This document shows positions 10,046 to 20,746 of a DNA stretch of 64,000 nt, piece after piece. Positions within the stretch are counted from its first letter, which is position 1. Every line of letters starts with the position of its first letter. Under the pieces are notes generated by a model that saw only the letters and a program-made list of their open reading frames with translations, was not told the origin of the DNA and made no database searches. The DNA is taken from contig JBBBDQ010000403.1 in the NCBI GenBank assembly GCA_037127315.1, positions 620,001-684,000 on the forward strand, in the 5' to 3' direction. The DNA is from Ascarosepion bandense (lineage: Eukaryota > Mollusca > Cephalopoda > Sepiida > Sepiidae). The translations under genes were made by a program, and so were the position numbers.

Positions 10046-10356
10046 AAGGATGTGCGTTGTGCTGCAGTGGATATCGGCTCGGAACGAGAAATCGGGGAGC
10101 CGAGTTCGAATTCCAGTTGAATTCATTGCATTCACTTACGCGCAAATACCCTTGGGAAAGGTATTAATCCGTCTCTTCCCTCAAGTTATAGGTTAAATAA
10201 TAGGACAGATTGGTTTCTAGAGCCTTGGTCGGCAACCAGTCTACCGCAGGAAGCAATGGCAACCTACTGCAGTATAATCTTCTGCCCAGTCAGTCATGTC
10301 TATTCCGAGACATGATCGCCCAAGCTTGTTTTACATATGGCACTTAACTGACTGAT
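10046..10356 (+). mobile_element. tRNA-derived SINE, copy S4
   Basis: Full-length copy of the SINE family. A box (CTGCAGTGGATATC region), B box GAGTTCGAATTCC, body, CATGTC...GACATG hairpin and ACTTAACTGACTGA end are all visible. It sits between the two direct repeats. Confidence 0.9.
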
Positions 10357-10361
10357 ATGTA

Positions 10362-10500
10362 TAAAAATTTAACTAAATTCGCACAAATATCTACAGTTCG
10401 CAATCTTTAAATTGCTTCAAATGTCATGGCTTTCTTGCACGTACACGTCTCGTCAATTCATAATAATAGAATCTTTGAAGTGGTAATTATTTTTTTTTAT
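10362..10500 (+). repeat. Direct repeat copy 2
   Basis: Partner of 9612-9752, beginning just after the SINE end. Confidence 0.85.
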
Positions 10501-10550
10501 AATCTTTCTCTGAAGATATTTCTGGATTAATTAAGAAAATTATTTCAGAA

Positions 10551-10867
10551 ATGGATGTTCGCTGTAATGTAATGGATATCGTCTTCTAATGAGAAATCGG
10601 AGAGCCGAGTTCGAATTCCAGTCTAATTTAGTAGCTTTAACTTACTCGCAAATACCTTTAGGAAAGTTAGGAATCCGTTTCTTCTCCCTCCAGCTATGGG
10701 TTGTATAGCTGAACAGATTGTGTTCTCTAGCCTTGGTTGGCAACCAGTTTACCGTATAAGGAAATGGCAACTTACCGCGGGAAAATCTTCTGCTTAATCA
10801 GTCATGGATTGAAAGAGACATAATCACCCAAGCGTGTGTCCCGTATGGCACTTAACTGACTGACTTA
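10551..10867 (+). mobile_element. tRNA-derived SINE, copy S5
   Basis: Diverged full-length copy. Head at GGATGTTCGCTGTAATG, B box GAGTTCGAATTCC near 10606, end ACTTAACTGACTGACTT. The 3' hairpin is degraded in this copy. Confidence 0.85.
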
Positions 10868-11529
10868 CTGGTTTTAGAAATACAGGCCTATGACGCCATC
10901 ATCCTCTTAGGCCGCCTTTATGAGGGCAGAGGTAAAACTGAAAATATTTCTGGAGTAATTTAGAAATATGATTCAGAAATATCGTCCTACAAGATCTTTG
11001 GTAAAACATTTATATTTTTTCTTTGAAAATATTTCTGACTAATTAAGAAATATGTTTTGGATCATTGTCAGCCATTCAGTTTCAGATTTCTAACATAAAC
11101 TGTCAAGTTGACATCCCATATTTCACAACAGTCCATTTTTTGTTAACTGCACCATTATTTATTCCGAAAATTCCCTCTCTTTTTAGAGACACGCTAAATA
11201 TGATACTTTCTTCTGCCATGTTTTTTGTAAAGATTGTGTTCTTTGGATTGAACATCTCACATTGACGTTTCCAAACATATTAAATTAATAAAAAATGTAT
11301 CGTTGTTTTATCTGACCAGATTATTGACCCCGAGAGTGTTATGAACTTATAAATATGTTCATTTGTAAATGCTAAAGGATATTTGAAATGACTAGCCTTT
11401 ACAAAAGGTCATCTTACATGGTCGACATGCCCATAAGTCACTTATGTACAGTAATAATATTTCTTGTGAATTTCTCGTTTGGCTGCCAAATTATACCAAG
11501 GATTCTTGCTTGTAATATTTTTGGAACTC
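10868..11529. other. No recognisable gene
   Basis: AT-rich. The open frame at 11065-11265 has no recognisable motif. Confidence 0.45.
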
Positions 11530-11722
11530 CTTGAATATTTTTGGAACTCTCTGAATATTTAAATGCAACGTCAATTACCATTGTCTACCTTCTTGAATCC
11601 CGTTCATCTTTTGTTATTTTCTCAATCCTATCTCTACCCAGTCTTTTAAATTACTCTAATTCTCTGTAACCATTGTGTATTAGTAGCATTTCCGCCTTGT
11701 TTGGGATGAAGTAATTTAAAAA
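11530..11722 (+). mobile_element. Jockey-like LINE 3' UTR fragment
   Basis: Matches other copies from the ATTTAAATGCAACGTCAATT stretch to the degenerate 3' motif near 11685-11722. The terminal palindrome is mutated. Confidence 0.7.
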
Positions 11723-11737
11723 ATGCCTTGAGTTGGA

Positions 11738-12013
11738 AAGGATGTACGTTGTGGTGAAGTGAATATCGACTCGGAACAACAAATCGGGGAGCCGAGTTCG
11801 AATTCCAGTTGAATTCCACGCATTCACTTACGCACAAATAGCCTTGGGAAAGGTATTAATCCGTTTCTTCCCTTCAGTTATGGGTTAAATAATAGGAGAG
11901 ATTGGATACTGTAGCTTTGGCTGGCAACCAATCTACAGCAGAAAGCAATGGCAACCTACTGTGGTATAATCTTCTGCCCAGTCAGTCATGTCTCTTTCGA
12001 GACATGATCGCCC
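11738..12013 (+). mobile_element. tRNA-derived SINE, copy S6
   Basis: Head (GGATGTACGTTGTGGTG), B box GAGTTCGAATTCC, body and hairpin present. The 3' end is shortened: after GATCGCCCAA the sequence jumps to ACTGACTTA. Confidence 0.85.
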
Positions 12014-12119
12014 AAACTGACTTAAGTTGGAAAACAGTCTAGGCGAAGAAAAACTGTGAAGTGAAAACATCACTTGTGCAGTAGCTTTATTACATACGAT
12101 TCTCCTCTGATTAGTATAA

Positions 12120-12320
12120 ATTAGATTTCGACAAGTGACATCGATGTAGAAAACATTCTAGACATCCCCCGACAATTCTCTATTTGGGAAGAAGTGGAAG
12201 GAAGCTCCGGTCTCAACAGCACAAGTAAAAGAAATAGTTCTAGGAAGAGCACTAACAAAGGCGGTAGTAAGAATATTAAATCTAAGGCTCCACGTTTCAG
12301 TTTTATGGTTAAAACATAGG
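12120..12320 (+). CDS. Candidate coding exon or exon relic, unrecognised
   Basis: A stretch on the plus strand reads open for about 64 codons from about 12126 to a TAG near 12316. It contains DIDVENILDIPRQFSIWEE, then a Ser/Lys/Asn-rich segment and a basic C-terminal end. There is no ATG start, but a pyrimidine-rich CTCCTCTGATTAG just upstream could be a splice acceptor. It fits none of the repeat families here and is cut off downstream by an RTE insertion at about 12340. It could be a last coding exon, a pseudogene, or chance. I do not recognise the protein. Confidence 0.3.
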
Positions 12321-12338
12321 TTTTACTTGCTCCCCTGA

Positions 12339-13353
12339 CTGCTTCTTCTTCTTCTTCTTCTTCTTCTATGTGCCCTGTCCCTTCAGGACGTAGGCGATCA
12401 TGGATCTCCACGTCTCCCTATCCCTTGTGGCTCTTAGTATGTTTGCTCCTGTTGCTCCTGGCAACCCCCGTTCCGTCATCCACCTGATCAGGCCCTGCAA
12501 ATATGTTATCCGCTGCCTTCCTCTGTCTCTCCTTCCTTCTATCTGACCAGTCAGTATCAGGTTCTCCAGGCTTTCCTTCCTCATTGCATGTCCCAGGAAC
12601 TTCAGTTGTCTCTTCCTGATGCTCAGCATCAATTTCCTTTTTGTTGCCATTCTTTCTAACACTTCGTCGTTGCTTGTATGCTCAGTCCACGATATCCGTA
12701 GCATCCTTCTGTAGAACCACATTTCGGCCGCTTCCAGTTTTGTCCTCATTTTCGATGATATTGTCCAGCATTCACAGCCGTACTGAAGAACTGACATCAC
12801 GTAGCAGTCTAGCACTCTTTTCTTCGTTTCTATTGAGATCTTCCTGTGTGTTAGTATTTTGCTCATCTTCTGGAACGCGTCCTTTGCCATGCCAATTCGC
12901 CTTCGGATCTCCGTGTCGCACTTTCCATCTCCTGTTAGAACACTTCCTAGGTACTTAAATTCTTGGACTTGTTTGATTCTGCTATCCCCCACCTGTATTT
13001 GGCATTTTGGGTTGTATCTTTTGCTGATGACCATGCACTCAGTTTTCTTAAAGTTTATTTGTAGTCCCATCTTGTCACTCTCCACTGCTACTTCCTGTAT
13101 TAGATCTTGCAGTTTCCTTTCCGTGTCCGCAATCAGTACTGTATCGTCCGCGTATCTTATGTTGTTCAGGTTGTGGCCTCCAATAATAAATCCTGGTGTG
13201 TCATCTAGGGTCCTCAAAATATTCTCGCTGTATAGGTTGAACAAATCCGGTGAAAAGACACAGCCTTGTCTTACGCCTTTTTCTATCTTTGTGTATCTAC
13301 TGAGGTCGTTACCTGTCCGTATGCAGGCCGTTTGCTGCCAGTAGAGATTCTTA
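12339..13353 (-). pseudogene. RTE/BovB-like LINE, 3' half with open RT frame (copy B)
   Basis: Minus-strand copy truncated at the 5' side near 13353. The frame 13244-12366 is open for 292 codons. It starts inside the RT palm with [12 protein letters not shown] (catalytic YADD intact), then [28 protein letters not shown], the [15 protein letters not shown] block and FLGHAMRKE, and ends with [18 protein letters not shown] close to the 3' end. The last ~25 bp is a (GAA)n tail in sense orientation. A full RTE ORF also needs an N-terminal endonuclease and upstream RT motifs, which are missing, so the copy cannot be autonomous. Confidence 0.9.
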
Positions 13354-13380
13354 CAGCATACATGGTTTCGATCCCCCTGA

Positions 13381-13558
13381 CTGCTACGAACTCCAAAAAT
13401 TTAAATGCAACGTCAATTGCCAATTCCTATCATCTTGAATCCCGTTCATCTTGTATCCTTTCTTCATTATCCCCTGTAACCAGTTTCTTCTCTCACTGTA
13501 ATCCCCTGTGCATTAGTAGCGGTCTCACCTTACTTGGGGTGAAATGATTAAAAAAAAA
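13381..13558 (+). mobile_element. Jockey-like LINE 3' UTR fragment
   Basis: Begins near the CTACGAACTCCAAAAATTTA stretch and ends in GGGGTGAAATGATTAAAAAA, the usual 3' terminus. It lies directly beyond the truncated 5' end of RTE copy B. Confidence 0.8.
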
Positions 13559-14189
13559 TATGACAGTAAACACAGGAACCAAAATGCATAATAAAATCAG
13601 GTAAAGTGATCAAATCAAAGAGAAGTGCACAACAATTGAACATACTTTTATTAAATTTTATCCAATACAATACCCGAGAGCCACTCAATGTAGAAGGTTA
13701 GAGATGAAAGGGTTATATTGAATGAGGTGTGTAATATTTTTTTACTATAATACAATGCCTGAGAGCCACAGAAGGCAAAGGTTAAAGCGTAAGAGACACA
13801 GTTTATGGAGATATGTATAGAAAATAACGATTAATCCCAGATTTAAACAGGTTAAGCTTGAAGTGATCAGGGCAGCATCCTCTTGTGAGTCAGTTCCACA
13901 ATGCAGCGCTTCGTAGGAAGAAGCTACTCGAGTGAAATCTCACTAATGGAATACGAAGTGAGTGAGGGTGGTTCACTACAATATGCGTGGCATGGGGAGT
14001 CTTCCACGCGAAAGAACATATGCAGGAGATTATATACGTTTTTGGGGGTATCTACCACAGGAAAACCCGTCCCTAATATCGGTGCAGAGACTGTGGCCGT
14101 GGCGATTTTGACGTTCCTGTTTAACTATTAGGAGTGAGTAGCCTGAGATTGTGACTACATCAGGGAGAAAGCATTCTGATCGGTAGAGT
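13559..14189. other. No recognisable gene
   Basis: Unassigned sequence. The block near 13870-14010 (GCAGCATCCTCTTGTGAGTC...) loosely resembles 41910-42000 and may be an old repeat. Confidence 0.4.
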
Positions 14190-14535
14190 GAAAGTTTTGA
14201 GGGGAATAGAACCACTTCTTAATTGTTGTTGTTCCCAGGTATTCCCTGACCTGGAGTGGTAGCGCTTTGTTCGGGTCCCACCTATGGGCAAATAGTGAAC
14301 TCGCAAACAAAAACGAGACCATGAAAACATAAATGCATTTTTATAGTAGAAATACCAGCAATACATTTTATATAAAAGATACCAACAATACTATTGATAT
14401 CAGAATTACCAACAATACGTTTTATCGGCAGTTGAAGCCATGAGATTGTGTTTGAAAAATTTAGATTTCGGCATTAAGTAACTCAAAGAGGTTGATATGC
14501 CGCTAAACAAAATCAACCAAATCAACCGGGATTGC
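14190..14535 (+). repeat. Unnamed dispersed repeat, copy 1
   Basis: Shares, in the same order, a CCTCTTAATTG-like block followed by GTTGTTCCCA, several ACCAACAATAC-like short repeats, a GCAGTTGAAG block, and the composite-SINE tail (TTCGGCATTAAGTAAC, GGTTGATATGCCG) with 24657-25070. A related 5' part is at 36525-36635. Probably an uncharacterised SINE-like family sharing a tail with the composite SINEs. Confidence 0.55.
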
Positions 14536-14810
14536 GATCTCCTGTGATAATTATTGTTGTGGGATCTCCTCTCTTTTTCCTATGATAATGGACTTGACTT
14601 GAGTACACATATACTTCTGCCATAGTGAGATAAGTCAGTTACGCAGAGTACCGTGTCTGATCCGTAAAATACCGAACGATACCGAAGTTTCACAGAGAAT
14701 ACCGCGTCACTAGCCATAGTAGCTCCGAGCTCCACTCAGCTAGAATATAACAGCACCCGTCAGTTCCGACGTGGACATACTAATTCCAGTACAGCTTCAC
14801 TTCAAAGACT

Positions 14811-14812
<2 letters not shown>
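14536..14812. other. No recognisable gene
   Basis: Nothing identified before the (TA)n tract. Confidence 0.4.

Positions 14813-14858
<46 letters not shown>
14813..14858. repeat. (TA)n microsatellite
   Basis: About 46 bp of pure TA. Confidence 0.95.
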
Positions 14859-14860
<2 letters not shown>

Positions 14861-14924
14861 TCATCCACATACAAGCCCGTTTCGCTGTATCATAGCTCAT
14901 CAGTGTGGTTAGACATATTCACTT

Positions 14925-15005
14925 GTTTCTGGCCGGGATCGAATCTCGACCGATTTTTGGTGTCAGTCGGAATCTCTACTCCCTAAGCCATCGGCGCATG
15001 GGGTC
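14925..15005 (-). mobile_element. tRNA-like SINE head, second family
   Basis: On the minus strand the segment reads with an A box TGGCTTAGGGAG and a B box GAGATTCGATCCC, spaced as in a tRNA. It differs from the main SINE family. The downstream part is unclear. Confidence 0.5.
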
Positions 15006-15922
15006 AGAGAAGGGAAATTTTAACGTCTTGTATGTAAGCAGTGTATACAGACGCCAGTCACCGAGAGAACTCAATTCATTTCTGAAGAGTCACGCATTAT
15101 AGCCGAAGTGGAAACTGTTTTTAAAATTTTCTTCTCCAGAGAGCTCAATCGTAATGAGAGCATAATATATATATATATATATTCCAACTAATCGTATTCC
15201 TGGATTACTAACCTGCGTTCCAGTTTGTATCTTTACGTTAAATATAACATATTTTTCTATCTCAAATATCTGTTTTGTTCATTATTTTGTGCGGTCCCTC
15301 CCCCGGAATCCACAACGATTATAAATACCAGCTTCAGACAACGAATGAAAGAGGAAGTGGTACGAAATGGACATTTTGAGAATAGATATTGATTGACCCT
15401 TAGCCTGAAGCAGTCAAGACTTCAGTGTTCGGGAAAGTATCTTCGCGGGAGTCTGTTCTATAAAATATAAATTCTGAATTACACTTCTTAAATTTGAAAC
15501 ACAACACGGAAGCTTAGGTATCTCTTAGGAAGAATCTAGTACATATTGGGTTAATCACAAATTAACACCTCTGAAGTAAAATATTTCTGATCGACATAAA
15601 ACACGTTTCAAAATGCTAGTATTCCCTGAATACTACATATGTTTTTAGGTATGGAGATATAACTACAGATGTTAGTCTGGCGATATTTATCTACTGGTAT
15701 TTAAGAAAATGCAAAATAATGTTTTACACTTTCAGGTTAGATGTTGATTTGAATTATCATCACATTTGCACCGATGTGCAAATTAACTGAAACAACTGTT
15801 TTAGTTTCTTTTCTTTCACCATCTTTAAAAACCCACTGGAGTGACAGGGTGTAATCGATTTCTATTTTTCATCAGATTAGGTCATTTGAAGTGGTGTGCA
15901 GTAATATGAATCTATTTTCAAG
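15006..15922. other. No recognisable gene
   Basis: AT-rich with a short (TA)n at 15166-15181. No supported gene. Confidence 0.4.
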
Positions 15923-15959
15923 GTGTATGAGGAAATTTGTTTGGCCTTGAAAAATATTC

Positions 15960-16340
15960 CTCCATCCGTGATTACATCAGATTTTTATCACGTCCAGACA
16001 CTATTGTCTCGACTGTCGAATATTTGTCCAACGGCCATTGTCTGCAATGGACGTTACTTCAAGGAAGCGTACGAAAATTGTAACTCTGAACGAACACATT
16101 GGCAAGCCTTATAGAGAGATGGCAGATATTGTTGGTGTCAGCCTTTCAACTGTCAGTCGTGTCATCAAAGCTAAGAAACAAACTGGATTCATCCGTCAGT
16201 GAAGGAAAATTCAGTCGGAAGAGAAAAGCAACGCCAAGAGACGACGTATACGGGGTCAGAGAAAGTGAGAAAGATCCTAGAAAGACATTGTTAGTTTTGT
16301 TTCAATTAATTTGCACAAGGGTGTAATACCAAGAAAGAAT
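15960..16340 (+). pseudogene. Tc1-like transposase N-terminal relic
   Basis: Two frames joined by a break near 16195 give the N-terminal DNA-binding part of a Tc1-family transposase: IGKPYREMADIVGVSLSTVS (first helix-turn-helix, about 16100-16160), then RKRKATPRDD and ESEKDPRKT (second helix-turn-helix, 16215-16285). The catalytic DDE domain was not found downstream and no clear terminal inverted repeats were seen. It is a dead fragment. Confidence 0.7.
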
Positions 16341-17290
16341 ATGTGTGCCATCTGTGGAATAAATGCCATAAGGATATGACCTAGCTGTCAAAGCGGAAAG
16401 CAGCTATAAAATGCTAGGAAGCCACTGGTATAATCAATATTGTGTTGGTCTCACAGAGTATAGCGAATTTTATTCTCACTGGAGACTAGTTTTATAAATA
16501 TAGACTTAAGGTTATATAATTTTGTTAGTTTATAATAATAATAAATTGCTTTGTCCTTCTTTTCATGTTTTATTGCTTGAATTATATGTTTGCTGATTGG
16601 AAGTTGTTTACACTGGGTTCTGGGTGTAAAGAAAAAGCATTTCAATGTCAGGATTTAATCACCTGTTCATAATTTATAGTTTTTTTTTGTGTCATACCTC
16701 TTCAGCACATGTGTGACGATAACCTCCACAGCTTCCTTTCTTTTTTTTGTTTCTTTACGGCTACGCTTTGTATGTTAACTGTCCCTCCATAATAATTCAA
16801 AATGGATTTATGAAAATAGGCGCGACAAAAGCACAAAGTCATTCAATAAACGATATAACCACATCACTTGAACACTTCCATTGGCAACAATAACTGAAGA
16901 TGTCACAGTTAAGCGGAATTAAAAAAAATTCAATAGCCATAAGAAAAAATAGAATAGCGTAAAATAATACGAGACATTAATATGTAATGTAAAGCAAGCA
17001 ACTATAAAACAGTGGCAAAGTAAGATCACAAAATCGAAAGTGTTCATATGCAGACGGGATACAGTCAAGTGGTTATAGCCATCTGACCATAAAAGGAAAG
17101 AAAGAAAAAAAAAGACTGTAAAATCGAGAATTGCCCATTTTTATTAACTAGGAAGAGATCCCAGCATGCATCTGTAGGATTTGTTTATAAACTTGGAAAT
17201 TGGGTATCTTCAGTCACCCCCACCGCTGTAGCCAACAATAACAAAAAATGAGCAGCAAATGTAACCAGAGGAGTTATAATTATATACTTT
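16341..17290. other. No recognisable gene
   Basis: AT-rich sequence with poly-T and poly-A runs. No feature was recognised. Confidence 0.45.
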
Positions 17291-17363
17291 AACTGCTATG
17301 GTCACGTTCGCTTACTGATCACGAGATCCGGGTTCGAATCTCACATCAGGATTTGTGACTTCT
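17291..17363 (+). mobile_element. tRNA-like SINE remnant
   Basis: An A-box-like ATGGTCACGTTCG and a B box GGGTTCGAATCTC at about 17331 are spaced like a tRNA head. The downstream part is split by the 5S-SINE at 17376. Confidence 0.45.
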
Positions 17364-17375
17364 TGTGAGGGAAAT

Positions 17376-17648
17376 GGTCTACGCTATATCGTGTTGAATA
17401 CACCGGTTCCCGTCCGATCACCGAAGTTAAGCAACGTCGAGCCTGGTTAGTACTAAAATGGGTGACCATTTGGGAATACCAGGTGCTGTAAACGTAAGGA
17501 CCAAACATGATCCACCGGTCCTCCAGGCTTGGGGGTTGGGCGCAGGGCTAACAACCCTGCCCCGTAAAAACAGTTTGTTACAGAAACAGCAACAAAAACG
17601 TTGCTGCCCTATGCACCATTGGGTGTGATGGATAAATGATGATGATGA
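17376..17648 (+). mobile_element. 5S-headed SINE, full length, 12-bp TSD
   Basis: A 273-bp element flanked by TGTGAGGGAAAT at 17364-17375 and 17649-17660. It begins at the position of the mature 5S 5' end (GTCTACG) and runs through a nearly complete 5S-like sequence to GGTGCTGTAAAC (about 17494), with the internal control region GAAGTTAAGCAACGTCGAGC intact. The rest is a different tail (CCTCCAGGCTTGGGGG, AACAACCCTGCCCCG) ending in GATGATGATG. It has the SINE3-type architecture and appears younger than the other 5S-headed copies. Confidence 0.9.
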
Positions 17649-17660
17649 TGTGAGGGAAAT

Positions 17661-18084
17661 TGGGTGCTAGCACATCGTTTGAGCGTGCTGGTCTTGCTCA
17701 GGTCCGCTCAATATAATTGTAGTATAAACCACAGTTGTGGGTGTTGAACAAACACAAATGGGCCTCAGCGGTCAACTATTTTAGCAGTTAACTTTCTACA
17801 CTATGGCGAACAAAAGGTTTGGAAGGAAAAAGCGATAACATTTAGTAGACTTGAGAAACAATTTTTTGAAAAAAAAATGTTTAAGAGAAAGATTTTATAA
17901 ATATCAACCGACAGTTACATTAATTAACGCTCCATGAATGCCAATTGTTTCCTTATACGGAAACGGTTAATGTTTCCTGTATGTAGATTCTTTGAAAAAA
18001 ATCTATTAAATAGGTTTATTATGCCTTGTAAGTGTTAAATTTTTCAAGTCTTTCTTTCTTATTTGTCTATATTTCTGAGATGAG
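17661..18084. other. No recognisable gene
   Basis: Nothing recognised beyond the target side of the SINE insertion. Confidence 0.4.
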
Positions 18085-18615
18085 GTAGTATTTACATTCT
18101 TTGGACTTAATCTTTATTGTAACGTTTACGACGTTTCGGCTGTTGTATGCTCCGGCCTTCTTCAGGTGCTAGGAATTTCGAACCAAATACTTTATTTCGA
18201 TCACTGGGGTATATCATTCTCATTCTCATTCCATGTGCGATGCCACTCCTGGTAATGCAGTTATCTCCCTTTATCTTAACTCTCTAAGTTATTTGTTCAC
18301 CACTGCTGTAGTCTATTATTGAACTTTTTGTGTTAAGTCACTGGAATTAACCAGAGTCTATATTCACCGGGCCATGTGTCCTTGAAGTTTATTCATCTTC
18401 TGGCGAATAAATAACTTTTGGAGAGTTAAGTTAAAGGGAGATATCTACATGACTGCCAGACGTTGCATTGCACATGGAAAGAGAATGATATACCACGGTG
18501 ATCGTAATAAAGAGATCGGTTCGAAATTTCTAGCACCTGAAGAAGGCCTGAGTGTACAACGGCTGAAACGTCGTAAACATGGTAATAAAGATGCGGACAA
18601 AGAATGTAGATAATG
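18085..18615. repeat. Foldback repeat with hammerhead-like motif
   Basis: Two arms, about 18085-18320 and the reverse complement of 18405-18615, are roughly 75-80% identical by eye, with a short spacer. Each arm has the motif CTGAAGAAGGCC ... GGCTGAAACGTC (minus at 18130-18172, plus at 18530-18573). CTGANGA plus GAAA are the conserved core strings of hammerhead ribozymes, and terminal repeats of Penelope-like elements are known to carry such ribozymes. A related single copy lies at 35.1-35.4 kb. No RT frame is present. Confidence 0.5.
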
Positions 18616-18763
18616 TTTTCCTTTCTTACTGAGTGCCTGAAATTTCTGATTTTAGTAAAAAATTTATTTTTCTTTATGATATATGTCTCGACTGACTTCA
18701 ACGGTTTTTTAACAAATATTTTATGAGAATTTTCTCGGAACTTTTGATATTTACCCAGAGTCT

Positions 18764-19146
18764 CGCAACGAGACTGGATGTGATACAAGATCGGATGAGA
18801 CGAGATGTGATACAAGATCGGATGAGACGAGATGTGATACAAGATCGGATGAGACAGGATGTGATACAAGATCGGATGAGACGAGATGTGATACAAGATC
18901 GGATGAGACAGGATGTGATACAAGATCGGATGAGACGGGATGTGATACAAGATCGGATAAGACGGGATGTGATACAAGATCGGATGAGACGGAATGTGAT
19001 ACAAGATCGGATGAGACGGAATGTGATACAAGATCGGATGAGACGGGATGTGATACAAGATCGGATAAGACGGGATGTGATACAAGATCGGATGAGACGG
19101 AATGTGATACAAGATCGGATGAGACGGGATGTGATACAAGATCAGA
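18764..19146. repeat. 27-bp minisatellite, about 14 units
   Basis: Tandem 27-bp units centred on GATACAAGATCGGATGAGAC. Because 27 is a multiple of three and the unit has no stop in several frames, long false open frames appear on both strands (9-residue repeats such as DVIQDRMRR and SSDLVSHPV). I treat these as by-products. Units vary at one to three positions. Confidence 0.95.
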
Positions 19147-20400
19147 TTTAACGAAGGGGAATCCAAGTGCATACGCCGGAGCCAAGATTCAAAATTGATT
19201 CACAGGATTTGGTGTTTTGAATTGTCTATTTTTCTCAGCTGACCTAGCCCCCACTCAGTCGAACTCTGTCCAAAAACACAGAACTTGTCTATTTTTCTCA
19301 GTCGAGTCTATGTCTGTAGGCATATCCCAGACTGAGTCACTCTCTGCCTTAAGATTGAGAGTTTGAAAAGGTACGAGTTGTTGCAGAAATCTAAATATAT
19401 ATCCAAAAAGAGCTTGTTAATTTTTTTTTTTTTGAGTCCGCAGATCGAGCCCCGAGTGAGTCGTTCTCTCACCGAAGACAGAGAACTTCACTCACAGCTT
19501 AGAGTTCGCGCGGAAGTATAAGTTTTCACCCTGAGTCCCCATACTGAAACGGGATGTGGTAGGGCTTTACGTGTGGAACACGAGCGCAGACATTTGTACT
19601 AAGTGTGAAAATTACCCACCCTTCGCATACGCGGGATCGGTCTTAGTGACTGGTCGTCAGCTGGGCCTCGTTTGGGTTCCTTTCCGCCCGGAGGCAGAGA
19701 ATCCAACGAGGTTGAGCTTGCAGTGGAACTCTGTCTTCATTTGTTTTTGTTTTTTTTTATTTAAGGCGTCTTGACTAGCTCATTTGTGTTAGTTATCGGG
19801 TGTGTCTTATTAACTCTACAACAAATTACTTAAAACTTCCCCGTGTATCTTATGTTCTGTCAATGGTTTTCTTAATATCTCGGTCACTTTTTAGTCTCTT
19901 CTCCAATACTTTATATTCGCCTTGCATTTAAGGCGTTCAGATAGGGCGATTCCCTAATATCTGCAGTATGCTAAAAACAAGGTTAACGTAAGTAGACAAT
20001 TTTTGTCGTTTTTTTCTTTTCTTTTTTTTTTTTTTTTTTTTTTTTTTTTGAAATCGCGCATTAAAAATATCCTAGCACCACTTGACCTCATAGTGGAGCA
20101 ATTAACATTTTTTATAATTCCGGTATAGAGAACTAAAATGACACATCACTTCATATCCATTGTGATATTACACATAACTGTTTTTTGTATATCTTAAATA
20201 CTTATATTGACGTAGATTTACAGTAGCATTAAAGGTTTTCCTTAACATTTAGTGAAATGAGAGTTTAAAAAGGGGGGGGGATTGCTCGTCATAGTGTTAT
20301 GGTTAATAAGTTCATCCTGAAGGCTGACACGGATATCTCGCTTTATTTTTTTATTTATTTTCATTCCTGTATTACTTCAATTGTTTTTATTTAACTCTTT
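19147..20400. other. No recognisable gene
   Basis: Contains a poly-T run near 20018-20049 and a G run near 20271. A frame at 19556-19774 has no recognisable domain. Confidence 0.45.
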
Positions 20401-20429
20401 CTTCGTAGATGGAAATCAAACAAGTGCCA

Positions 20430-20740
20430 TTCCATTATCGCAGATCGGACCCTGAACTAACCAGTCGCGATGAACGGGTGTGTTACCTAAGGGATGCCAC
20501 GGGCCTTGTGCGCTTACTTAAACTCAACCCAGATTTCAAACGGAACGTATAGACGCTCCATCGCCAAAAAATACTGCAAAAATGGACGGTACCCTGTACC
20601 GCTCTCCTAAGTACCTGACTCCCTCTACTATCCTTTACAAGAGCCAGATCAGGCCGAACATAAATCTGGCCAATATTCACTGTCCAGTTTTGATAAAGTA
20701 CAAAAGAGTTTCCGCGTTCGTGTGGGTGATGAATTATTTC
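20430..20740 (+). pseudogene. Relic of a second Jockey-like reverse transcriptase (weak)
   Basis: Codons near 20600-20670 read SPKYLTPSTILYKSQIRPN, resembling the RT tail (TPSTILHLYKSQIRP...) of Jockey-superfamily elements, followed by DKVQKSF-like codons in another frame near 20690. This differs from the main Jockey-like family of the window. It is heavily degraded and interrupted by the next SINE. Confidence 0.4.
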
Positions 20741-20746
20741 TCACTG

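Noticed and set aside
12121..12411. Minus-strand frame with EEEEEEEE tract
   Set aside because: It crosses from the RTE (CTT)n tail into unrelated sequence in the wrong frame.
17376..17494. A true 5S rRNA gene
   Set aside because: It is the head of a 273-bp insertion with its own target duplication and a SINE tail.
18426..19185. Long ORFs with YHIPSHPIL, SSDLVSHPV or DVIQDRMRR repeats as repeat proteins
   Set aside because: They overlap on both strands and derive from a 27-bp unit lacking stops; nothing favours one frame.
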